This document shows positions 5,942 to 11,333 of a DNA stretch of 11,333 nucleotides, piece by piece. The notes beneath the pieces are model-generated. The model was not told the origin of the DNA. It searched no databases and saw nothing but the letters and a program-made list of their open reading frames with translations. Every line of letters starts with the position of its first letter. Position 1 is the first letter of the stretch. Source of the DNA: Syntrophaceae bacterium (lineage in GTDB: Bacteria; Desulfobacterota; Desulfomonilia; Desulfomonilales; Desulfomonilaceae); assembly GCA_014874425.1 (NCBI GenBank), contig JACWAG010000062.1, forward strand, positions 1-11,333, in the 5' to 3' direction. The position numbers were made by a program, and so were the translations under genes.

Positions 5942-6532
5942 TCATGAGTTGTACCGTTTATTCCCAAAAACATACAACGCCACTAGCAATGTCAGGACCA
6001 CAGCAACTATTAAGGTTTTATTACCGGTATATTCCGATATTCGTCCCCATTCCTTGCCCAAGACATACCCTGTCGAAATCAAGGTCAAAGACCAGAGGAA
6101 AGCCCCTAAATATGCAAACAGTGCGAACACCGAAAATTGGAGCTTTGCGGCCCCTGCAAATAAAGCGTTGAAGTGTCTTACTCCAGCGACGAAATACCCT
6201 ACAAGCAAGCTCCACTTCCCAAATCGTACATACCAATCATTCAGTGTTTTCAATTTCTCAGGAGTGACATGAAAGATTCGGCCGTATTTTCCAACAATTG
6301 ATGTCCCAAGAAAGTGTCCCAGTCCATAACTGACGGTGATTCCGCATACACTCCCCAAAAAAGCCGAAATTAGCGTAAGATAGGGATTGAGGTAACCAGC
6401 GGACACCAGATACCCGGAAAAGGCCAGCGTTAAATCGTCCGGAAAAGGAACTCCGACAATGCCGAACATCAATATGCCGAACAAAGCGGCATAACCGTAA
6501 GCAGTAATCCAACCCTGGACAAATTCAATCAC
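5942..6532 (-). CDS. DedA-family (SNARE-associated/VTT) integral membrane protein, 196 aa
   Basis: This is a membrane protein of standard DedA length. Hydrophobic segments lie at about 12-48, 52-80, 107-127, 133-159 and 173-190. DedA hallmarks are present: a re-entrant-loop motif GVPFPDDLTLAFSGYL (27-42), a G-x4-Y-x-x-G segment (GITVSYGLG, 64-72) and an AGVRHFNALFAGAAK motif (116-130) containing Arg119. The acidic residue usually found a few positions before the P-x-P motif is not seen (G/I there), but Asp32-Asp33 follow it, as in the 'PxPDE' subgroup. DedA proteins are linked to lipid scramblase activity and proton-motive-force maintenance; the role here is not known. The start is GTG 6532, with AAGGGA 10 bases upstream. 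It is the last gene of a minus-strand run after tatA. Confidence 0.88.
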   Translation of the reverse strand: MIEFVQGWITAYGYAALFGILMFGIVGVPFPDDLTLAFSGYLVSAGYLNPYLTLISAFLGSVCGITVSYGLGHFLGTSIVGKYGRIFHVTPEKLKTLNDWYVRFGKWSLLVGYFVAGVRHFNALFAGAAKLQFSVFALFAYLGAFLWSLTLISTGYVLGKEWGRISEYTGNKTLIVAVVLTLLVALYVFGNKRYNS

Positions 6533-6570
6533 GCTATTTAGTTCCCTTCAGCCAGATGAAGGATTTAAAA

Positions 6571-6591
6571 ATACATCTTAGAAATCAAGCT
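6571..6591 (+). repeat. Copy 2 of the imperfect 21-nt intergenic repeat
   Basis: This matches 468-488 at 19 of 21 positions on the same strand. It lies in the 98-base gap between tatA and dedA, so it is antisense to the dedA leader, whereas copy 1 is in sense orientation before the ferritin-like gene. The opposite orientation relative to the neighbouring genes argues against a simple shared promoter element. Confidence 0.35.
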
Positions 6592-6630
6592 CAGTTGATT
6601 ATAAAACGGTATACTTTTTCGCTATTGAAC

Positions 6631-6861
6631 CTACTGTTGTTTGTCAGTTGGTTGAACGTTCACATTTTCTTGAGACGATGATTGCTGATTTGTTTCCGCA
6701 TGCTGAACCGGTTTTGGCGGCTCATCCGACTCAAGATTTTTTTTAAACTCCTTAATTCCCTGTCCAAATCCACTCATGATTTCCGGAATTCGCTTTGACC
6801 CGAAAACCAGGAGCACGATTGCGAGAATCAACAATAACTCCGTTGGCGCTGGAACACCCAT
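6631..6861 (-). CDS. tatA: Sec-independent protein translocase subunit TatA/TatE, 76 aa
   Basis: This is a classic TatA layout: a short polar N terminus, one transmembrane helix (about 8-20, ELLLILAIVLLVF), the F20-G21-S-K23 hinge, an amphipathic helix (25-43, with GFGQGIKEFKKN), then a polar Gln/Asn/Pro-rich tail. TatA oligomerises to let folded, usually cofactor-bearing proteins with twin-arginine signals cross the inner membrane. TatB and TatC are not in the window, so partners must be encoded elsewhere; solitary tatA copies are common. AGGAG lies 7 bases before the ATG. It follows the dehydrogenase gene by 58 bases and precedes dedA by 98 bases on the same strand. TatB is less likely given the short length and the FGSKRIPEI hinge. 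Confidence 0.93.
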   Translation of the reverse strand: MGVPAPTELLLILAIVLLVFGSKRIPEIMSGFGQGIKEFKKNLESDEPPKPVQHAETNQQSSSQENVNVQPTDKQQ

Positions 6862-6919
6862 TTTGATCTCCTAAGTCGTTGCTTTAACTCCATTCTCAAG
6901 ATTCAATCTATTTTAATTC

Positions 6920-7828
6920 TTACTTTTGCGCTGAAATAAAGTCTGGCGATGAATATGCTGGATTGGGATACGAGTAAAATCCCCGCATGTTTTTGAAACC
7001 CAGTGCGCCTCTGTCCACATATTGTTTCACAAAAGCGGCGTTCTTCTGAGTCTGAAGATCACCGGTTTGACTCGCATGGTATTCGGTAACCGTCCAGACG
7101 GTTGACAGCCCGATCTGATCCATTATCCCGAAAGGTCCTATACTCATTCTCATTACTCCCATCCACGAACGATCCACATCTTCGATTGACGCGACGCCGT
7201 TCGCTACTAGCGCCAGAGCTGAATTTAGAAGGGAAGACAGCATCGTGTTAAAAACATAGCCGCTGTTTTCACTCCTGAGCATTATCACGATTTGACCTAG
7301 ATTCTCCGCAAAATCACGAACGAGTTCTACCACATCCGACGCCGTCCCGGGGTGCGGCATAACATCCACAATATTGCAAGTCCGCACATCATGAAAATGT
7401 AGGGCAGCGAATTTTTCCGGCCTGCCTGTTTTGTCCGCGAACATAGACGGAACAAGCGTCGAGGTGTTAGTAGTAAAGACAGCTCTCGTTGGGCAAAGTT
7501 CATTAAACATAGCAAAAGCTCGGGCCTTAATTTCGGGGTTCTCAGGCAGCGACTCACTTATGAAATCCACATCCATCGCGGCTTCTTTGGGATCCGAAGC
7601 AAGCTCAATGTTTGTCATTGCCTTGGAAAGTTCCTCGGCGCTTATGCGCCTGGTTGACACAAACCATGAACCCATACTCTCGATACGCTTTAGAGCGTCA
7701 TTTAGAATCTCCGTTGAGAGATCAAACAGCACTACTTTGTAGCCGCGTGAAGCGCAGAGAAAACCTATCTGCTGTCCCATCGTACCTGAGCCCAAAATCA
7801 GAACGCGTTTGATATCAGAAAGTTTCAT
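6920..7828 (-). CDS. 3-hydroxyacyl-CoA dehydrogenase (NAD-dependent), 302 aa
   Basis: This protein has two domains. The N-terminal Rossmann domain has G13-x-G15-x-x-G18 and Asp36 at the end of strand 2, indicating NAD rather than NADP. The catalytic set is visible: Ser123 in TNTSTL, His144 in ALHFHD, then Asp155 in NIVDVMPHPGT where the classical enzymes have Glu (VEV), and Asn194 in GYVFNTML. The C-terminal domain includes IGPFGIMDQIGL (230-241) and ends in GFYSYPNPAY. It would interconvert 3-hydroxyacyl-CoA and 3-ketoacyl-CoA in beta-oxidation or butyryl-CoA-type metabolism. No thiolase or enoyl-CoA hydratase is adjacent, so the pathway is open. I recall the HDV...MPHPGT pattern as a recurring subfamily, so the Glu-to-Asp change is probably not loss of function. 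ATG 7828 was chosen over an upstream TTG because GAGGAG lies 8 bases ahead. Confidence 0.9.
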   Translation of the reverse strand: MKLSDIKRVLILGSGTMGQQIGFLCASRGYKVVLFDLSTEILNDALKRIESMGSWFVSTRRISAEELSKAMTNIELASDPKEAAMDVDFISESLPENPEIKARAFAMFNELCPTRAVFTTNTSTLVPSMFADKTGRPEKFAALHFHDVRTCNIVDVMPHPGTASDVVELVRDFAENLGQIVIMLRSENSGYVFNTMLSSLLNSALALVANGVASIEDVDRSWMGVMRMSIGPFGIMDQIGLSTVWTVTEYHASQTGDLQTQKNAAFVKQYVDRGALGFKNMRGFYSYPNPAYSSPDFISAQK

Positions 7829-7901
7829 AGTCAAATCTCCTCAAATAAATTCGACAGTAATCCAGCCCCAAATAATACCGGAGCGTCCATCTGCAAGAGT
7901 T

Positions 7902-9674
7902 CTACAGAACCGATATAGTCCACTTCCCATCACCCATGAGTGTCAATTGTAAATCGTGCCAGGCGGCTAAACTGCTACGGTGCCCTACGCTGATTACGGT
8001 AGTGGCGCTTAACCGCGACCTTATTAGTTGGTAAAGGGTCTTTTCCATTTTTTCGTCGAGTGACGCTGTCGCTTCATCCAGGAACACATAATCAGGGCGC
8101 TGGAGCAGGACTCTGGCAAATGCAATACGCTGTTGCTCTCCTAATGAAAGCGACTGAGCCCAGTTGTCACTTTGATCGAGCGCCGTTGTTAGATGTCCAA
8201 GATAGCAGAGATCAAGTATTTTGAGCAAATGTCGTTCCGCATCTTTTGGTTCGGATGGATAATAAAGAGCGTTTCGTAAAGTCCCAAGGGGCAAATATGG
8301 CTTCTGCGGCAAGAACATGGTCTTCGCGTTATCGGGCAGGAAGATGGAGCCGCTAGCGAAAGGCCAGATCCCTGCAAGAGTACGAATCAGAGTGCTCTTC
8401 CCCGAACCGGACTGGCCGGTAATTAGCAGGGAACTCCCTGTTTCCAGCCGAAAGTCCAACTCTTTTAACAACACTCGTTTGTCGGGTAGGAGCACACTGA
8501 GAGATTGCACGCTGAAAGATGGATCAGGAGAGTTGAATCGCTTGAGTTCCTCGTGTTCCTTGACCGTCTTGACTTGGTCAATGGCCTCCGTAAATCCGGT
8601 GAGACGATCCATTATGGCATTCCAACCGGCAATTGTGGTGTAACTGTTGACTATAAACGAGAGGGCCTCGTGCACCGAGCGAAAAGCAGAGGCAGTCTGC
8701 ATCAAACCGCCTAGCTGCATCTGCCCGGCAAAAAAGCGGGGGGCCGCCATCAGAATGGGGAATATGACAGCCAACTGATTATATCCCCCGGTCAATGAAT
8801 TGACCTTCTTCTGCCGCTTCATTATTTTCCAATAATTGTTTACAACGGATGTAAATCGAGACAGAAAGTTGGCTTGTTCATCCGGTTCACCGCGATAAAG
8901 AGCGACACACTCACTGTTTTCTCGCAAGCGAACCATACTGAAACGAAAATCCGCTTCGTACCGTTGTTGATTAAAATTCAATTTCACCAATGGGTTTCCG
9001 ACTTTCATTGTGAGCCAGGTCCCTATGGCGGAATAGCCAATGGCCGCCCATACCATGTACCCCGGGATGCTCACTATTCCCAACGAACCTACAGAAAAAC
9101 TTAGCGTACCGGATAGTTCCCACAATATGGCAATGAACGAAACTAGCGTGGCGACTGAATTCAGCAGTTGAATGCTTAAGGTCAGGGTGAGATCGATGAA
9201 TGACTCGATATCTTGACTAATTCGCTGATCAGGGTTGTCCGTTGGTTTATCCAGAAACTGCATACGATAATACGATTGCCGACCGAGCCATCTGGACAGG
9301 TAGCTCTTGGTCATCCAGCGGCGCCAACGGATTTGAAGCATCTGCTGAAGATAGAGCATATAAACGGTCTGAATAATGTATGCCGCGGCAAGTTCGGCAA
9401 ACCGCACTAAGTCCGCCAAGAATGCCGCCTTGTTGGCTTCTTGCAGCGCATTGTAAAAATCTTTGGTCCACGTATTTATCAACACCGTAATGTAAACAGT
9501 GCCCAGGTTCATAGCCATGATGGCTGTAAGGAGTAAAATTCCACTCCATTTTTCTTCTGATGACCAGTACGGTCCGGCAAGACTCCAGAACCTTCGCCAG
9601 AAAGAGAGAGAGAACTTGTCTCTCCAGTTGGCGTGCTGCTTAATTTCTAACATTCTATGATAATATCCCCTCAT
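7902..9674 (-). CDS. ABC transporter, fused permease and ATPase of the YddA/BacA/SbmA type, 590 aa
   Basis: This is a half-transporter with an N-terminal membrane domain (ABC_membrane_2) and a C-terminal nucleotide-binding domain. The family motifs NTWTKDFYNALQ (67-78), TDNPDQRISQDIESF (145-159), LWELSGTLSFSVG (184-196) and QQRYEADFRF (236-245) match E. coli YddA. The ATPase is complete: Walker A GQSGSGKST (420-428), Q-loop Gln457, signature LSLGEQQ (from 509/511), Walker B VFLDE (530-534) and switch His565. It probably works as a homodimer. Relatives include mycobacterial Rv1819c (B12 and hydrophilic solutes) and SbmA/BacA peptide importers; the substrate here is unknown. The first ATG (9674) has a poorly placed GGGCGGG; an in-frame ATG at 9653 with AGGGGA 12 bases upstream is a possible alternative. 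It is followed 73 bases later by the dehydrogenase gene. Confidence 0.88.
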   Translation of the reverse strand: MRGYYHRMLEIKQHANWRDKFSLSFWRRFWSLAGPYWSSEEKWSGILLLTAIMAMNLGTVYITVLINTWTKDFYNALQEANKAAFLADLVRFAELAAAYIIQTVYMLYLQQMLQIRWRRWMTKSYLSRWLGRQSYYRMQFLDKPTDNPDQRISQDIESFIDLTLTLSIQLLNSVATLVSFIAILWELSGTLSFSVGSLGIVSIPGYMVWAAIGYSAIGTWLTMKVGNPLVKLNFNQQRYEADFRFSMVRLRENSECVALYRGEPDEQANFLSRFTSVVNNYWKIMKRQKKVNSLTGGYNQLAVIFPILMAAPRFFAGQMQLGGLMQTASAFRSVHEALSFIVNSYTTIAGWNAIMDRLTGFTEAIDQVKTVKEHEELKRFNSPDPSFSVQSLSVLLPDKRVLLKELDFRLETGSSLLITGQSGSGKSTLIRTLAGIWPFASGSIFLPDNAKTMFLPQKPYLPLGTLRNALYYPSEPKDAERHLLKILDLCYLGHLTTALDQSDNWAQSLSLGEQQRIAFARVLLQRPDYVFLDEATASLDEKMEKTLYQLIRSRLSATTVISVGHRSSLAAWHDLQLTLMGDGKWTISVL

Positions 9675-9996
9675 ACCCGCCCATTTTGATATCGTCCATA
9701 CTACATCTAGAGAACGCTGGATAGCGCTGAGCCGACTAAATCTAAATGTGGCAAGTTCCTTTTGCGCGACAAAACCGGGCGGTAGGATTGGCCACGAGAC
9801 AGGGGCGCAGTTTTTGGAACAATTACATAGGACACTATTAATCGCGAAAAGTTACGGCAGAAAATGCGATGAAGAAATTTAAAAGGAAGAATCAGGAAAT
9901 GAAAATGTCATGGTTCGAGAAGCGCAGAAGATAAAGACGCTCTTGATGTTCGAGGCGATTGCGATCTTTGCTGATCAATTATTTAGAGTTTATACT
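9675..9996. other. 322-base intergenic region without a convincing gene
   Basis: This lies between the DUF1615-like gene and the ABC transporter gene, both on the minus strand, so it should hold the 3' end signal of the first and the promoter of the second. I see no intrinsic terminator with a T-tract and no promoter with two good hexamers. The only open frames are a 21-codon + strand frame (9869-9934) that is Lys/Arg-rich and lacks a ribosome site, and the start of a + strand frame that then runs antisense through the DUF1615-like gene. Neither is called as a gene. Confidence 0.5.
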
Positions 9997-11333
9997 TCAA
10001 TTGTCCCACGGTATGGAGTTCAGGTGGCGATCAAGTTTTCTGAAATAAGCGTCAGTGTTCCAAGTTGTTCCATATTTGATCTCAGCGTTTTCTCCCATGG
10101 ACCGTCTGCCAATGATCGCAAAAGGTGTTTCCCCAAATCTTTCTCGACTAGCGTCGAGAATAAGGTGATGAACATCCGTATAGATGTACTCCTGATCCTT
10201 TTCCAACAGAAAGGCCTTAAGGATTTTATCCTTGGGAGCCATCGGTAGAGCCTCCTGGGCTGCGAGGAAGGTTTCAGAGTCTTCAATCTTCAACTTCCCG
10301 GTTTTGTCATGATGCAGTAAGTCACCATCTACCGCGAGGTTACGACCTGATAGATCTCTTATTCTGATCTGTTCCATCATGTTTCTGCTGGAAAAGAAGC
10401 CATAGTTGTAATCCATCCCCACGAAAAAAAGCCAAGATAATTCACTACCTTGAGCGCACCATGCCGCATATTGAATGAACACGGGTTTAAGCGCCGCAAC
10501 GCCAGCGTCGACTCCACCATTTATCGTATACATATAATTGAGCAACTCGTCGTCGGAATACTCCTCACCGCGATCCTTCATGACTTGACGAGCTTTTGAA
10601 AATTTAAGCTGCATAGAGCCTTTGGATCTAATTACATTAGCAAGCTTATCAATTTTGTTGTTAATTACATTTCTAACTACTGCGGGAAGTTTTTCCGCGT
10701 CCTTTTTCAAATCTTTGGCGAGCCCCCTGGCAATCAGCTCGATTTCCCATTCCGTCTGACAGGCTACTAGTTTTGGATAATAACGGTCTTTATATGCGCC
10801 GTACATTCTGGCAACAGGGGGCAAGGCCATGAAAGTTCCGTATTTCTGGTAAAGCTTGTTTTCCGCCCGCTGTAACATCTCCTCCATACCCCCATTTCTA
10901 GAGGGGTCAACTGCCAGGGGATCGGCGTGAAATCCCGATTCAATAGAGATCAGGGATGCTACCAGCCCGAGAAGTTCCTTGCATAGTGGCAAATTATTAC
11001 GCTCCGCTGCGAGCATAATCGCCTCTATCCATTCGCTTTGCCTGTTAAAGGGACAATTCCATGGCCTGGTTGATATGAATTTCGACAGCCAGCGGTAAGC
11101 TGAGTCGCGGTCAAGATTTTGAACCGCTTGGCGCATTAGTCGGTCTTCCTCTTCCAATGAAAGACCAATAAGCTTTGGTAATTCCTTTTTTTGTTGCAGA
11201 ACCTGATCACCTTTTTCGTCTTGTCCGATGTTGTAAACGCTATCGGTGAGATCTATCTGTGGTTGGGCATGATGGGCCTCATAATCTCCAGTGTATACTG
11301 AGGGTTGAGATTTATTCCCAGGTTGTTCGTCAG
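9997..11333 (-). CDS. DUF1615-like putative peptidoglycan lytic protein, N terminus beyond window
   Basis: The reading frame stays open to the window edge, so 444 codons are visible and the true start is outside. A TTG at 11157 is an internal codon, not a supported start. Visible residues 1-58 are a polar Gln/Asp/Glu/Pro-rich linker. From about 100 on, the protein resembles DUF1615: SLISIESGFHADP (Glu at codon 10939-10941), GSMQL (codons near 10606-10620), a NGG...GVAAL segment, FVGMDYNYGFFSSRN, and LAVDGDLLHHD. The order ESGF then G-x-MQ then an aromatic/Asn-rich YNYG block is the order of catalytic motifs in lysozyme-like lytic transglycosylases, so cell-wall cleavage with that Glu as acid is a reasonable inference. 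It is probably exported, but any signal peptide is outside the window. The family assignment is from memory of motif order and was not tested by a search. Confidence 0.72.
   Translation of the reverse strand, partial: DEQPGNKSQPSVYTGDYEAHHAQPQIDLTDSVYNIGQDEKGDQVLQQKKELPKLIGLSLEEEDRLMRQAVQNLDRDSAYRWLSKFISTRPWNCPFNRQSEWIEAIMLAAERNNLPLCKELLGLVASLISIESGFHADPLAVDPSRNGGMEEMLQRAENKLYQKYGTFMALPPVARMYGAYKDRYYPKLVACQTEWEIELIARGLAKDLKKDAEKLPAVVRNVINNKIDKLANVIRSKGSMQLKFSKARQVMKDRGEEYSDDELLNYMYTINGGVDAGVAALKPVFIQYAAWCAQGSELSWLFFVGMDYNYGFFSSRNMMEQIRIRDLSGRNLAVDGDLLHHDKTGKLKIEDSETFLAAQEALPMAPKDKILKAFLLEKDQEYIYTDVHHLILDASRERFGETPFAIIGRRSMGENAEIKYGTTWNTDAYFRKLDRHLNSIPWDN

Noticed and set aside
5914..5951. Exact 9-bp direct repeat CATGAGTTG at 5914-5922 and 5943-5951 around the dedA stop codon
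   Set aside because: A 9-bp repeat at this distance is weak, has no matching ends of an element, and one copy is partly coding. It is most simply chance.
9869..9934. 21-codon + strand frame rich in Lys and Arg between the DUF1615-like and ABC genes
   Set aside because: There is no ribosome site before the ATG, the codon make-up follows local A-richness, and no similarity is recognised. Better internal AGGAA sites would give only 9-11 residues.
9910..10248. 112-codon + strand frame opposite the 3' end of the DUF1615-like gene
   Set aside because: Most of it lies antisense within a gene with strong family motifs. The start lacks a ribosome site and the translation resembles no family.
1..11333. 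tRNA/rRNA genes, CRISPR arrays, insertion sequences or prophage genes
   Set aside because: I looked on both strands and saw no cloverleaf-like RNA gene, regularly spaced repeats, transposase, integrase or terminal inverted repeats bounding a segment.

Overview
The window is an ordinary-looking stretch of a mid-GC bacterial chromosome carrying ten protein genes, two of them cut by the window edges. There are no RNA genes, insertion sequences, integrases or CRISPR repeats that I can recognise. The gene set suggests an anaerobic or microaerophilic proteobacterium, most likely of the Desulfobacterota (former Deltaproteobacteria). It includes a ferritin-like di-iron protein, a WrbA-type flavodoxin, a small cupin, a cytidylate-kinase-like protein fused to BON, a stand-alone TatA and a 3-hydroxyacyl-CoA dehydrogenase of the 'HDV...MPHPGT' subfamily. 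This placement is inference from family recall, not from a search.

Left block (1-1453): the 5' part of a WrbA/flavodoxin-like gene reads leftward off the window. It is divergent from a ferritin-like/rubrerythrin-type gene and a small cupin gene on the + strand. The 210-base divergent gap holds promoter-like sequences and a short palindrome. Together these look like a redox or oxidative-stress group.

Metal-transport block (1543-4727, minus strand): an Nramp (MntH-type) transporter with a C-terminal universal stress protein domain is followed by a fosmidomycin-resistance-type MFS exporter gene. A weak attenuator-like hairpin lies between them. A 28-bp near-perfect palindrome sits directly in front of the Nramp start codon, which has no good Shine-Dalgarno sequence. 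Divergent from Nramp is the kinase-like/BON gene (4922-5734, + strand). It converges on dedA across a 207-base gap that contains a strong nested inverted repeat (5821-5874).

Right block (5942-11333, all minus strand): in transcription order this has a DUF1615-like putative peptidoglycan-lytic protein (N terminus beyond the window), a YddA/BacA/SbmA-type ABC exporter/importer, a 3-hydroxyacyl-CoA dehydrogenase, tatA and a DedA-family membrane protein. Gaps in the ABC-dehydrogenase-tatA-dedA run are only 58-98 bases, so co-transcription is plausible. The shared theme is the cell envelope (cell-wall cleavage, peptide/cofactor transport, Tat export, DedA lipid/proton function), with one metabolic enzyme in between.

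I see no clear new defence or mobile system. The most notable points are the Nramp-USP fusion with its palindromic leader, the nested inverted repeat after the kinase-BON gene, a Gln at an expected iron-ligand position of the ferritin-like protein, and a 21-nt motif (19/21 identical) present in two intergenic regions 6.1 kb apart.
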